64,000 nt of DNA from NCBI GenBank assembly GCA_020086605.1, contig JACBWW010000007.1, positions 19,661,752 through 19,725,751 of the forward strand. Direction: 5' to 3'. A program made the translations under genes and the position numbers. Shown here in pieces: positions 25,481 to 39,200 of this stretch. Position 1 is the stretch's first letter. Every line of letters starts with the position of its first letter. Under the pieces are notes generated by a model. That model made no database searches. It saw only the letters and a program-made list of their open reading frames with translations, and was not told where the DNA came from. This DNA is from Lanius collurio (taxonomy: Eukaryota > Chordata > Aves > Passeriformes > Laniidae).

Positions 25481-25513
25481 AAAAAACCCAACAGATGTGT
25501 TGGGTCTTTTTTT
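25481..25513. repeat. Short perfect inverted repeat followed by T run
   Basis: ACCCAACA and TGTTGGGT form an eight-base stem around a four-base loop, flanked by an A run on the left and a T run on the right that extends the stem with one bulge. In a bacterial genome it would resemble a terminator; in this intron it is only a hairpin. Confidence 0.8.
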
Positions 25514-27675
25514 AATTAATACAAATACTAAGTATGCAAAATATATATAAAAGCAATATAGTACCAAACAGGTCTTGTGAACAGAGAAAAAGGGGAAGAC
25601 ATAATAGGGCAATAAAATTATTTTCACTCCTAATGATCAATCAAGAGAAGAAAATGGAATAAGGAATCCTACATCAGGGAAAAATTTTAATTTGCAAGTT
25701 TTGGTGGCAATTGTTTCTTGCATGTGGCGAATAACTGTTGAGGCATGTATTTCATATGATGAGATTGATCCAGGTTACAGTTTAGTGGTCTTTACTTTCT
25801 CATGGTCCTCTGCTCTGATTTCAAACATTCCCTTCACTTCTGGGAACAAGGGAGACAAGATCTGAATTTGGAATTTGGCACTATATAACTGCTCATCCCC
25901 AGTCAGAACAACTTAATACTCACACTGGTCAGTAAGAACAGGGCATAGGAATATTGCAGGAATTAGAATTGAGATTATAGATGGCACCTGTATCCCTAAA
26001 CCACACAGCCCAACAGCATGGCTTTTTCTCCTCAAAGCACTGTTAGCTGAAGATGTTATTTTTCTTATGATTGAAATGGATGAATAATGACAATAAAAAG
26101 GTCTTGCAATAAACCTGCTACTACAACTGTGTAGTTCCAAAGTCACTGTAAGAATAGGAGACACTGATATGAGAGTCTGGGATGTTTGCCTTACCTGCTA
26201 TTTCTGGTTCAGCTGCATATGCAGAGTATGCACAAAGTTTTCACTATGAACATGATTGATGCAAAGGGAAGGAATACAGTACAACTCATCCAAAATCTTC
26301 CCCTGGGAAGGGTGCAGAACTCCCCGGGGGCAGAACTTTGATTCTGCATGCTATGATTTCCAATGTACAAAACCCTCAAATTTTTCCTATAATTTGACAT
26401 AGCTTCATGGTGGATGGAGAAAGTTTTACAGAAGGAATTACATTTTCTATTCAGACATCAACTTGACAAGTGCTATTTTGAAGCAGCTTAAAAGCTCATA
26501 GGAAATATTTTATGGCTGAAATCTTTCAAAGAAAAACTATTTCAGGGGAATACAACGTAAAATTAATTTTACCAAATATGCTATGTCTGTGCATGTTGCA
26601 TGTGCACAAATGTAGGTGTTAGGAATCTATAAGAATGTGTGTATGTATATATTTACAACAGTAATTTCTTGCTTGATCAATCTTAACTTATACATAGACT
26701 TCGATATGTATTCTTTCAAGAGAAAACAAAACTGATTTGAAACTTAAAACAGAGATATTTGTCTTTTCTGTACAGATAGATGTAAAGGAACAAAACACTG
26801 TTCCCAGAACCCTCTGATACACAACTATGTCAGACTTGCTGACTCGACACCCATGAATAAAGAGAGAATTGTTTAACAAAGTCCGGATTTTCCACCAGTT
26901 TGTCAGACAAAAGTTTCACATAATACAAATCTCAAAGAAAAGCAGAATTACCTACTTTGTATCTACTCCTTAAAAAAATCAGATTTCAGCATAAAAACTG
27001 TTCATGCAAAAAGTATCCCTTTTGTCAATATTCTACCAAGCAAACAGCAAAAAACCAAAGTATACACAATGTTTTTCTCCCAGAATTTGCAGTTCTGCTA
27101 AACATCTTTCAGAAATGTATTTCAACTATTCCAGTTAACTACAGAAAAGGTTTTATAAAGTAAGATTTATCTAAGTTCATAACTCAGTTTAACTAAGACA
27201 ATTCTGACTAAAATAGCAATGGAAGTTTAGTACAATAACTATGTGATTTAGCATCTTAGATAAAAAATACCAGAAAACTGCAAGGTAAACTAATGTTTTT
27301 ATGAAATAAACTAAAACTTGTCCTGTTTCTTCCCCCTCCGTCCCTGCTTCCCTCCTGTTTTTAAACAGTTGACTGCCTTGAGGTGGCCACCCCAAAAGTC
27401 ACAGTGGTCTGTTTCTAGAGAGGACCAGTGTCTGTATTCAACCATCCCAGATATGAGGCTGATCACTCTTCTGATTACAGCTTAAACACTGCACAGGTAT
27501 TAAAGTATGGAACATTAATCACTCAGTATACTAATTCAGTATCATGCAATGTAATTAAATGCAAATGCAGAAATGATACTAATAATGATCCGTGCTCTAA
27601 TTATATTAGTACAGTATTTGCAGAAAAAAAGCAAAGTAAAAAAGTTATTCAATATATTAACACTGATGATTTACC

Positions 27676-27707
27676 ATTGATTGATTGATTGATTGATTGA
27701 CTGATTG
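27676..27707 (+). repeat. (ATTG)n microsatellite
   Basis: About seven to eight ATTG units with one interruption (ACTG). Confidence 0.92.
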
Positions 27708-28351
27708 GCAATGGTGTTGAAGATTTTATATGCAAAGGGAATATTCCACAGACAAGCCAAGGAAATACACATTAATTTGGAATTATTTGGCAGTTGAAGA
27801 AGAAGAAGTCTTGACAAAACAAAGGGATAGAAGATCTATTTGCAGAAAAAAAGTATAATGATACCCAGTGACTACAAATAACACGCAAATTTGGGAGGAA
27901 GAATTCTTGTCCACACATGGTGAATGCTTCAATACACTGAATCAAGGTGGGATTGCTACATGAAACAATGTTTTAGTAGAAGTCAGCCAGAACAAGGGAG
28001 ACAAAAAAAGGGATCACTCAGTGAAATTTCAGCCCCTCTCTCACACAGATTGTCAGAGACCAGAATTATCTCCTAGCAGCTTGAAACTATGATACTAATA
28101 TTTTTTCTTATTAATTTTTATGCTGCATATTTACTGGCCAGGAGTAAAAAAAATGTCATTGAGATGTTGCATTACCCACCCTATTTTAAAATCTGTATTA
28201 TGCATAGAATTGACATACTCTACATACAGAAGGCCAGATACAACCAAAATCTTGTTTTATTTTCCTTCTTAAGAGAATTGCCTTGCAAACATGCTGAACT
28301 TGTTGCAATATATGCATATTCCCAGGGCAGTGATTACATGTTCTTACTCAC

Positions 28352-28476
28352 CAGGGTAACTCCTTCATCATTCTTTTGATTCACGCTCCCTCCACTTGAG
28401 ATGAGCTGTCGCACATCTGTAAGCATTGTCATGGCTCTCTGGATCTTCATTTGGCGCAAGGAATTCAGCTCTACAC
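28352..28476 (-). CDS. MYO16: MYO16 exon, linker between ankyrin blocks
   Basis: This 125-nt exon completes the split glycine codon and then reads [20 protein letters not shown], followed by [20 protein letters not shown] and L. The first half is a charged helical linker between two groups of ankyrin repeats (the known MYO16 protein has the same LRQMK and MLTDV words). The second half opens the next ankyrin repeat with the [14 protein letters not shown] pattern. The acceptor follows a strong pyrimidine tract ending TTTTTCCAG and the donor is CTG|GTGAGTAAG. It ends in phase 0, so the next exon begins with a whole leucine codon, giving the LLH..A type ankyrin helix start. The exon carries no internal stop in the used frame. 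Confidence 0.93.
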
Positions 28477-31400
28477 CTGGAAAAAGGAAGGGATAAAACC
28501 TTCTGCTATTTTATTCATCAACAAAGATGTTCTGGGTTTTTAAAAGCTTAATCAACATTTAATTAGACTTTAGCATATATTTTTAGAGTCTTTACTTACC
28601 TACATTTACCAAAATGTTTATTCCTATTTTTCTCAGTCAATACATGGATTATTTAAGTCAGTGAGGAATATCCAATAAACTGCCCTGATCTCCTACTGAC
28701 TGCAAGAGCAGTTGCAAGAAAAGGACCTGCAATATCATGAAACCCACTGGGACTGTGAAATAGCTGTGATTACGAAAATAATTAAAAAATCCAAGGAAGC
28801 CAGTCAAGTGTTTGGGACTTACTTAATTAAATTTTTTCTTGATTGCATTCTTTCAGCCATGCATATACATCATAGTACCCAGACCAGCCCCTCAAATTTG
28901 GTGGCTCAACTGCTTGAGAGAGAGTGAAGTCAAGCAAATGACATTAAAACTCAACACTTTTTTATGTGGCTGGTTATTTATAACTGGGATTAGCTCTCCA
29001 GCTGACCCTAGACCATTTCAAGGCCCCATAAACCAAGAGGAAATGTGGTGTGGCAGTAGGAACAAATGGGAGTGGATGAAAGGAATGAAGGGTATGGGAT
29101 TGCTTGTGTCAGCAATGCTACTGAAAGAACAGTTGTCAAAGAACAGTGCTAAAAGGAAGATAAGCAAGGCCGTCTATAACCAAAAGAAAGCATAGTCTGC
29201 AGTCTGAAGAGGTTTAAAATAAGAAACAGGATATAACAAAAGTGTGCAGTGGTTAAATCAGCAACTAGCTGTAGTTTGACTGGAATAAATAACCAAAATT
29301 CTGGGCTTCATGCTTCTGCTTCTAACTCCATGTGATTATTTAAACCCTATATATAGAAAATATAATTTGAGTATAAAAATCCTTGCTCTCTGTCCTGGAC
29401 ATGATATAGCAAAAACTCATACGAATAAATGATTTTTTGTTTCTCTTCTACATTTGTCGCTGAGCTGAAAAATGACAAACTATAAGTTAATTTAATTAAT
29501 ATGTATTTAACTTAACATTTTTTCTTCAACAGTTCTTGAAGTTCTTTACATTACAAAAAAAAATTAAAGCATGTTTCAGGGTAAAATCATGTTTTGAGTT
29601 TCTTAGTTTTAATCTGCCCTGGAACTTGTATAAATGGGTGTATGATACATAGTTCATCAAAGTATTTCAATATTGTTTTTTTCTACCATGCCACTATACA
29701 CACTGCTTTAAGTTCTGTTGCCTGCAACACTCGTAACAGTTTCAGCTCTGAAGTGAAATGCTCAGTGGGAGCACTGTCTTCCTATTCTCTTCTGTCACCT
29801 AAATGATACTAAAAAACACCAAACATAAAACACAAATGCAAACATGACATAAGACAAAATTACGTTTTCTGTATCTGGACTAACCCTGTGATCTTTCATG
29901 TGAATGTAATTTAGGCAAACACATATGTCTTTATATCTGTATCTATCTATCTGGAGATTAATACTGATAGATTAAATTAGACAATGTCCCCAAAGCGGAA
30001 TGTGTTTAACATGCTACTGCCTGACAGTTGCCAGACCAGAATACAAGGCAAATTTCACAGAATGTTCTCTGTGTCTCCTAACAATCAATGTGTTTTGTCA
30101 GAACTAAAGCTTTTATGCCTTCATCACATTTCAGAGTAATGATCTGAAACTACCTGATGATATTTATGGATTACCAGTGCTGCATGATGTCAATTAAATC
30201 CTTTTTTTCCTTTCTATTTCTACCTATTTCCTGATTTTTGCAACAGTAAATTGATGGTTTAACATTCTTGTCCCAGTGACAGAACTCTCCCAAAACCTAA
30301 GGGCAATATATACCCAAAATTAATTATCATTTGCACACTAAACATTTTAAGCATACATCATTGAAGACTGACTAGACAAAATGAAATCTTATTGCTCCAG
30401 ATGAAGTTTTTTCTAATGTTCTAAGGAAGGAAAGATAAAATTTAAAAAATACAGGAAGCATTTTATACTTGATGAAGGCAGCCATTCTTAAGCACTGCTG
30501 ACAGAAATTATGTCAAATTTTTTCTTCTTCTTGATATGTCTGGTAAACAATTAGAACAGGTTTTGGGTTTCAAGGAGAGAGGAAACAGGTGGAAATTAAT
30601 GTACTACCTTTTTTTGTCTGGGAATACCTCAAACACTCAAAAAAGTTCACGATCCACAAATTAGAAATACCAGTTTCTGATTTTCACAGGAAGAAAAAAT
30701 GAAAAATAAAAATAAAAAAAAAAATGCTGAGAGTAAAACACAGTTATCATCAGTTTGTTTCCTTCATCATGTTTAACATAAATTACAGTAATGCTTATAG
30801 GCTGAGGACAGGGCCAGCTGTGTCCAGTCAGCCTTTTTCTAGCAATATACTACTGATTTACACCCAACATAGGCAGAGAATTAACATATCAGTATATTCT
30901 TCTATTAACAGCGAAATATTGTTCCTTACTCCTTCTAAATTGCCTTTTATAGAACCTTGGTGTGACCTGTCTGGGGCCACAAAAAGCCTGGCCACTGATA
31001 GATTAACTCTGCTCATGTTGAAGAAGAAATCAAGAAAAGCATTCAGTTGCATTAATTGCTGTATTATTTTCTAATGTAAATATAATGCAGCCATCAGCTC
31101 AGAGAAAACACATAAACCATGCTACAGTGCAACAAAATCCAGTCTACATGGATCCAAAACCTATTCAACCCAGCTTTACTGGCTTCAAACTAATAGTTGT
31201 ATAAAAGAATAATATATATTTCATTAAACAAATAGAAGTAAATTAGCCTGGCAAGAAAGGTACCAAAGTGACATGGTTCCACAGACTTCGTTTCTTAAAT
31301 ATCCAGAGCAGGTTTGAAAATGCTACAGAAACAACAGTTTCCCTTTCTCTACCTTTACAAAAAATATAATGAAAACATGTAAAAATAATCTAAGCTGCAG

Positions 31401-33056
31401 CTTTAGAAGTGTAGTTTTGAATTCCAAGAAATCAGGAGCTATCAGGCTTCAAGCAAAGACTTCTCCGGTGGGGAGCTGAGAGGCAGATTTATCAAGCATG
31501 CACATGTATCATTCTCTGAGGCTCAAACAAGGAGACCTTGTCAATAAGTGCTTTCCCTTAATCAAGCTCACAATTCTGGAGAATCTGTTCTCCATCCCCA
31601 GGGAGTGATACTTTCCAGGAATTTAGATGGAATAACAAAATGCTACTCATACAGTAAGTAGTTCTCACCACCTGAATCAAAGAATGACCTTCACATTGCT
31701 TTTCTAAGGGGAAGTGTGGTTTTGATATTCAGCCGAAATGGGACGACAGCCAGCATGAATTAAAAGAGGAAGAAAAACACATTGCCATGTACTATGGAAA
31801 CGGATTCACACGGCAAAAATTGGAAAGTCCAAAAAAAAAGGCATATAGAAAAAACACTCCAAATACCCTGTAAAATCAGAAGAGCTACATGCTCCGGAAT
31901 TCTGCAGGAGATAAGATGGAGAAGGAACAGTTAAAACAGCAGTGACCCTGCAGGGCACACATTTGGTGATGAGTATCAGCACTGGTGACAGGCAGGAGCA
32001 TAATCTAAAAGCTACAAAATAAATTACCTCTCACTGTTGAAGAAAAATACCTGACAAGGCCATTTCATGTGCTTTGGCTTTGCCTTCTCTCACATATGAT
32101 TATAGAAAGGAATAGAAAAACCTCAGCAAAATAACTTTCCAGAAGTTTCAGTGATAAAGAAATAGAAGGCAAACAGAACTGAGGACTTCTATTGAACATA
32201 TTTTCCTCACAAATGTCCAGTAAAAAGGAGCATGCAGCAAGGGGAACACCCTTTCCTGGGACCAGTACAAAGCAAAACACTGAAGCACTCTTTACACCCA
32301 TTGCACACACCCTCAGCAGCTGCTCTTGCTGTAACATGCAGGTCTCATTCTCCAATGGGCCTAACATTCTTAAGGAGAGGTCAACAGCATCTTGTCTTGC
32401 AAACACAAATGTACATTAAAAACTTGCAACAGCTTTGAGAAGCCATTCTCTCTTCTCATACTTGAGTCTTCTCTCACTCATAACTATATCTGCCCTTCCT
32501 GCACAGAGCTGCATAGGCAAGGCTCTTTTCACCCCATGTATGGTGGGCCTCTCTTACTCTTCTATAATTCAGGGGAGACTACATTTTAGAATTTGTATTT
32601 TTCTTCTCTGCAGCAGAGAATAGAATAGAAACAAAACAAAACAAAAAGTCATGGTACAATTCTCTAAATACTGATTTTCATTCATTGAAATATTCTGATG
32701 TAGCTATTACTTTATCTACTGAAAGTTTTAGAAATACTTTTCTGGATGCTTATTAGATATCTTTGTAAACAGCACTGTTTTTGTGAGATTACATTGTTCA
32801 ATAGCCCTTGTGCATATCGCTTGACATTACGTGAATCTGATTTTCAAAGGTCAGCATATAAACAGATACATGCCAGCAACATTTACTGTGTGAGAAGGGA
32901 AGCTAATATTTTCAGATTCTGCAAATGAATGTATACTTGCAAAACTACTGAGGCCTATAGCTCCAAATCAATGCAGCAGTACCAACTGATTTTTGCTGGA
33001 GAGTTTTGCCTGTCTGCCTTTAAAGATACCATTATGTATATTTAGTGAAGCATGTT

Positions 33057-33664
33057 TAGTTTCATAGACTGATTTGGAAGGAACTTTAAAGATCATCTAT
33101 TTCAACCACCCTGCTATAGGCAGGGACACCTTTCACTAGACCAGGTTTCTCAGAGCCCCATCCAACCTGGCCTTGAGCACTCCCATGGATGAGGCAGCCA
33201 CAGCTTCTCTGGGCAACCTGTTACAGTGCCTCACCATCCTCACAGCAAGGAATTTCTTCCTAATATCTAATCTAAACTTACTTTCAGTTTAAAATCATTG
33301 TTCCTCTCCAATCAGTACATGCCCATGTAAAGAGTTTCTTTCCATCTTTCCCATAGGCTCTCCTCAGGTACTGGAAGTTTGCAACTAGGTCACTGCAAAA
33401 CCTTCTCTTTTCCAAGCTGAACAAGCACAATTCTCTCAGCCTTTCCTCACAGGAGAGGTGTTCCATCTCTGTGCTTACCTTGGCAGCCTCCTCTGTACTC
33501 TCTCCAACAGGTCCATGTCCTCCTTGTACTGGGGACCCCAGAGCTGGATGCAGCACGGCAGGTGGGGTCTCACCAGAGTGGTGTAGAGGGGCAGAATCAC
33601 CTCCCTTGACCTGCTGCCCACACTGCTTTGGATGCAGTCCAAGGCACAGTTGGCTTTCTGGGCT
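33057..33664 (-). mobile_element. CR1 LINE fragment, about 600 bp, 3' end on the left
   Basis: The plus strand is the complement of the CR1 3' half. From left: TCATAGACTGATTTGGAAGG (3' end), CATCTATTTCAACCACCCTGC, AGGGACACCTTTCACTAGAC, CAGAGCCCCATCCAACCTGG, CTTCTCTGGGCAACCTGTTA, AGGAATTTCTTCCTAATATC, then the ORF2 C-terminal part with TCTCTCAGCCTTTCCTCACA, GTACTGGGGACCCCAGAGCT and AGAGGGGCAGAATCACCTCC. On the minus strand the words HLSCEERLRELCLFSLEKRR and YGKDGKKLFTWACTD are recognisable ORF2 remains. It is 5'-truncated and better preserved than the copies at 12.6-14.5 kb. Confidence 0.92.
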
Positions 33665-34109
33665 TATAAGGTTTATTTTCTTCTAGTCTGAATATGCTAT
33701 CAGAAGTGAAGTTCCCACCTCCTCCTCATGTAGATATCAGAATGACAATTCTCCCACTCAAGTGAACATGCTTTTATTCCTCTCTTTTCTACAATAAGGA
33801 CATTGAGGATCCTTTCAGCTAAAATTAGTTATGAGAACTGTCTCCTAAATTGTATGAAAACAAAAATATTTTTTGTAATTTATTTCAAAAGACTGGCACA
33901 ATCTCAAGGCTTAATATTAATGCATTCATTTGTGGATAGGTATTGCATGTTTATTTTATTTGTAACATTAATACTAGAACACAAGCAAAAGAAGTACATC
34001 ACTGTCTGCAGCTACTTGTGGTAAATATCATGTCTAAAATGAGATCATCACAGATGGTATTTCTACACTACAGATCGTACTGCAAGGTTTTAATATGTTA
34101 TAGTTAATT

Positions 34110-34620
34110 TTTTTTTGTGAGAGAGCAGTAAAAGCAGACTACTCAACATATGCAAGGGAGGCAGGAGCTGGGGTGAACAAAGGCCAGGCAGGTCAGCACC
34201 CTCACTGACCAGAGTGCAGTCCCACAGTACCCAAAAATTAAAGTCGAGCAGGTCTGGTGATGGGAATCAGGGCCAGCAGAAGTCCTGGGATTGCCAGAAA
34301 AACCTCTAGCAACAAATCCAGGAAAATCAGATGAAACAAGGAGTCAAGTCAGCGGTCCAGGGCTGGGGTCAGCAAGGATCGTGGCTGGGTACAGGACTAC
34401 CTCAAGCAAGGACCTGAGACCAAATGTGGCTGCAGAAATAAAGGATGGGCAAAAGATTATGACAATGCTGCTCCCAGCTTTGCCTCTCAGCTTATCTCTT
34501 TCCCATCTGTCAGCTCCCAGGTTACAGCACAGGCAGCCAAGCCCCTGGGAGCAGGGCTGGAGGAGAGGTCACAGGGCCTGTGGGTGTACTACGGGCACTG
34601 ACATTTTTTTCCAACTTGAT
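34110..34620. other. Unidentified G-rich island, possible interspersed repeat
   Basis: The segment is rich in CAGG, GTCAG and GGTC words (GGCAGGTCAGC, GCGGTCCAGGGCTGGGGTCAGC, GAGCAGGTCTGG), giving a loosely repetitive texture, then ends in a C-rich stretch with GCAGGGCTGGAGGAGAGGTC. A 121-codon plus-strand frame crosses it but has no domain. It differs sharply from the surrounding AT-rich intron, which suggests an inserted element of a family I cannot name. Confidence 0.4.
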
Positions 34621-35784
34621 AAAGGTTATAGTTTTAGGAATTCTATAAAAAACTGAAAATATGCTTCTGGTAATGAATTAGATTATTTCTTGATAAGTTG
34701 TTTGAAAGGATACTGAAAGGGTATCCCCAGTTTCTGATGTTTTTCATATTCTTTTTTCAAATCTTAGCAAAGCCTATTAGTCAAGGAGATGCCTGTTTTC
34801 CTTCTAGCATCTGTTAGAAAACTAGATCATAAACTACTGGCTATAATTTTAAATGTTAATTTCAGTGTCAAAAGTCAGTGAATTTAAAGGTTTTCCCTCT
34901 GATAGAAACAAATGGGTAACATGCTGGAAGCACAAAAATATTAAGAGGAATGTAAGACTTCAAAGCCAGTTCCTCAAGAACGAGAAAAATATAAAAATTA
35001 AGGCAGCTTATTCACACTTACATTAGAAAACCCAAAGGCCAAGGGAAGATGAGCATTCTCAGTTGTGACATTTTCTAATGTGCCACGTTTTCCATATGCT
35101 TTGGTTTTTGAAAGGACCCACTGAAACATTTCATTTGTTCTTTTGCTCTTGGTGGCAACACCAACACCTAACCCCTACCATCAATTATTCAGGCTCTCTG
35201 CAGAAAACAGATTTTTTTGTGTGTGGTAATCTTATGGGTAGGTGATTCTTGATCAACAAGAATCAAACGGAAAAAACTTTGAGCAACCCTGAGGCTTTTT
35301 GGTTTTGATGGCCTATTTTTCTGTCAACCTACTGCATCAATATTGTTGAAAGAAAATTTGTAAGGATAAATCAAGATCATGGTGCATATGGTTCTAAAAC
35401 AGAAAATATATCAGGGGATTAAGTTTTAGCTGAAGATTGCTGATCTTGAGTGCTAACAATCTGTGTTGGCTTTTACTCTAACTGCAGTATACTAGCAATA
35501 ATTCCTTTATGTCTGTGAAATAGTTTTAAATATTAAAGTCTAGACCAGTATTTTTCTGAAATGATATTGATTTACATCTGTTGCTTTTCTTGACTGCACT
35601 GAAGCAACTGTAAGATTTTCCCTTGTTGGATTACTAGATCTAAGGATTTCTGTAGCACAACCTCAACATTAAAACATTTTGGTGTACACATTCATTACTT
35701 TTAACTAATAACAATCAAACCCGATGAAAAATACACACAACTGGGATTTTAATTTTGATCTTTCTCTCACAAAAGTGCCAGAGT

Positions 35785-36275
35785 GTTGAGAAGCACACAA
35801 GATGTATTGTCCAAGTGCTGGCAGCTGTGGAGCTGTAGGGACAGGTTGTGTGGGGAAAGCCAGGGGCTGCCCTGTGAGCTCTAGCAGACCCACAGCTGAG
35901 CCTGGCAGCCAAGTGTGACCCATGGCACAGCAGACACTCCTGAAGGAGCTCCACACCTGCAGAAAACCCACACTGGAGCAGAGGAAAAGTGTGAAGAAGA
36001 AAAGGGGCCAGAAGGGAGAGACTGCCATGTACTGACTCGAGCCCCCCCACACCTCCTCGTGCTGCTTGTGAGGGTAGAAGAGTTTGGAGTGAAGGAATGA
36101 TGCCTGGGAAAAGGGGAGGAAAAGTGATGTTCTAATGTTTGTCTTTCTCACTTCCTGAACCTATTCCAGCTGACAATTTTCATGAAGCTGAAAGTGTTTA
36201 GCCTGTGACAGTAACTGGTGAGCAGTCTTGCTCCCCTTGTCAGGAAGGGAACGGGTGAGCAGCTCTATCGAATTT
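35785..36275 (+). mobile_element. Solo LTR of an avian ERVL-type endogenous retrovirus
   Basis: Several words in the right order match a common avian LTR family: CACACTGGAGCAG, AAGTGTGAAGAAGAAAAGG, a TACTGACTCGAGC block followed by CCCCCCCACACCTCCTCGTG, GGAATGATGCCTGGGAAAAG, GTTTGTCTTTCTCACT, and the 3' words AAGTGTTTAGCCTGTGACAG and TAACTGGTGAGCAGTCT. No internal retroviral coding sequence flanks it, so it is a solo LTR relic, shortened around the polyadenylation region. Open frames crossing it are chance. Confidence 0.75.
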
Positions 36276-39200
36276 TTTAGTGCAACAACACCAGATTTTA
36301 GGGATAACTTCAAATTAACTTATAGTTTAAACCTAAAATAGTTTTGGTATATCTTCCTATCACATTCTAGATTACTGTAAAGTGTCAGGTTTGCAGCAAT
36401 TTTTTTCTTAATCCTTGCCCATTACTTTTCTAAATCAGATTTTCCTGCACATGTCATTCCCCAAATGCTGCTAACTGTTGGCTTCAGGGAAATTCTCCTT
36501 ATTGTAGTAATTTACAAGTTGGCTATTTCTGGCTAATGTTAAAAACTGTCTTCAGTGTAGGATTCTGTACTAACCCGTAGCTACTTTTTTTTTTTTTAAT
36601 TCTACCTACTGCTGAAAAGCAGAAAAATAATTTTTTTCTTCTGTTTTGCAGCTGAAGAGTAATCCTCTTGCTAGTAAGAATTTAATAAACCATGGTCTGT
36701 ATTTGCAATATCTGCACAATGTATTAACTGATTTAAACCACCTAAATGGATAGGGTTTGCACATGGTTTTGGCTCTACATGCAGTTTTCTGAGACACCTG
36801 AATATGATCCTTTTAATATTCAGGGAACAAAACACACCCATTATTCCCCCATCTTGGAATAACATGATAGATTTTGCTTCAAGTGCATGAAATCTCTGTT
36901 ACCATCAAAGGTCAATAACCTTTAACCAGCTATTTAAAATTAAGTTGCCCCCACTGAAAGTGAATAATACTGTGTAAAATACTTTGCAGAAAAACAAGAC
37001 ACATTTTTTCTTCTGTACCTGTGTCACACTAGAAAAATGAATACCACCTGTATCTTGGGGTAAATGTGTTATTTAAATATAGTCATTCTTAAAAAAAAAA
37101 ATCACAACAGATGGTTTTCTTTTGCTTTTGTAATGATCTGATACTGCATGAAATTCTCACTACACAATAGACAAGAAAACTATTAAATTTGCTTTCAGAT
37201 GTGTGTGATATGTAGACAGTTCTTTAGAAAGAAGATTAAAAAAAAAAAAAAAAGACGTAAATATCCAAATAGTCTTTTTTCAGATTAAATAAGAAGGTTG
37301 ATATTCTTGGAATGCACAATTGAAAACTGAAGCTTGAGATCTTGGAGGACAAAAGAGAACAACTCTTTTTTTGAAAATTAATTACCAGAATTTGTCACCT
37401 CCTGTGTTTTGGCAAATACAGAACCAAGAACTATCTCTCAATAATTTTTAGTTTAGAGATGAGTCATGCAATACTCTATACAACTAAATACTAAGTAAGG
37501 AAATAAACAAAAATGTTGCATTCCTCAAAGTACTAAATGTTTAAAACAGCCTAATGGAAAAGTAGGAAACAAAGATCATATGGTATGATCAGAGTTTCAC
37601 TGACACAGTTCTACAATACAACATTCTGCCTCCAGAAACAGAGAATACACTCACAGTCATTTAAAGTTTGATAGTTTTAAAATGCCATTAATTAATCAAA
37701 AGATTTGCCTTAAAATATAAAGCTGCTATTAATCAAAATAAAAGTTATGGAAGGTGCTGTGTGAAATTTCTTAATGATTCCAATAATCAATCAGATTTAA
37801 AAATAAAATAGGACATATAGTGGAAAAAAAAAATCACCTTTTTACATTATTATTTTCATTTCACCTCTGAAGGGAGACTTTCCTGAAAGTAAAGAATGAA
37901 TGGATATGAAGCTAAAGCTGTAAGTGGCAACAAAGAAAATTTCAAATGATAACAAAATGAAAAGAAATGACAAAGATGGCTTAGCACTGGAAGGCTGCCT
38001 AGAGAGAAGTAGAATCTCCAGTCCCACCTGGCCTACTCTCAGCTGGCCTTGTCTTGGCAGATGTTGAAGTCTTTGAATGTCATGGCTTTCTTTTCATAGC
38101 AAAGCAAGAACACCAGTTACATGAAAAACCATTGACATCGTGGCACAGAACAGATTTAACAGTTTTTACTGGTGATTTCTTTGTGGCTGATCAAATTAAC
38201 AATCATTCTGCTCTCCATAGTCAGCATTTCCTATCACTCTTGGTGATAGGAACACAGACTACTGAATAGGCATCTCCATATAGACCTGTACATTTAAATA
38301 TCCAAAGAGTCACCCTGCATAGCAGACTTCTATGTCTCAGCTGGCCATTCTGGGCTCCCTTCAGAGCACATGAAAAGAAGCAGGAAGTTCAGAACCTAAT
38401 TCACATACCTCATTACAGATGCCTACCTTGAAAGCATCTCTTTTTCTCTAAGAAGGGTTGGCTATAGATTACCAGACATTAGATTTAGATAAATAGACCC
38501 AAATAAAGTCCTTGAGCCCATGAGCTCACTAGGCTTCTGAGTGCCCCTTCGACATCATCTAATATCGTATGGTAAAGATATTTCACTTTCCTAAACATGA
38601 AACAGGTTGCTGTATCTTCCTTTCCATCCTCAATTAGGGTTATCTTAAATGAAGCTTAGAACATGCCAGAATTTTTACCCTACAGAAACAATGCTCTTAA
38701 TATACAGAGGACATGCACTTCGAATTGTGTTTTCTTAGGTAACTGAAGCCTGCTAATTGCTTTCTTCAGTCAATAATTACTTTCAGTATACAATGTAACA
38801 TTATTTGTATAACATAACAGCAGAGAAAGCCAATTTCTATACAGGAAGAGAATTTTTAATGAAATTCTAATAATTTCATTAGACTTCAGTAATAAAATCT
38901 CCATCTAACATCCTCATATGTTATATTCCACAACAATAAAGTATATATGGAAACTTTCTGGCAGTTGCTTGATGACTACAATATTTTGTACTTATGGTGT
39001 TCATGTGCCTTGACAGATCATTTACAAGCAGAACTCAAAGAATTAACTCCAGTAACTGTCTTAAAATATATAAAACATTAAAGGCATCCAAGGTTATTGC
39101 TATCATTTATGGCTCCAGGCCTTCCACAGAGTAAATTAGATTTTTTCAAACAATGCAGAGCAGTTCAGTCACTAAGATCTGTACTGAAATTAAACAGATA

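Larger units (their letters stand above)
24531..28351 (-). other. MYO16 intron, 3.8 kb
   Basis: AT-rich sequence with no coding signal. It contains a perfect short hairpin at 25481-25513 and an (ATTG)n microsatellite at 27676-27707. Confidence 0.87.

Noticed and set aside
25481..25513. Hairpin with T run considered as a transcription terminator
   Set aside because: Intrinsic terminators of this type are bacterial; the context is a vertebrate intron.
27676..27707. Regular short repeats considered as a CRISPR-like array
   Set aside because: Four-base microsatellite without spacers, in a bird intron.
28839..29195. 118-codon plus-strand open frame
   Set aside because: No domain or homology recognised, no promoter or splice context, composition like the surrounding intron.
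34291..34656. 121-codon plus-strand open frame
   Set aside because: It falls in the G-rich unidentified island, where open frames are expected by composition.
35705..36151. 148- and 111-codon minus-strand open frames
   Set aside because: They lie on the reverse strand of a solo LTR; no recognisable protein.
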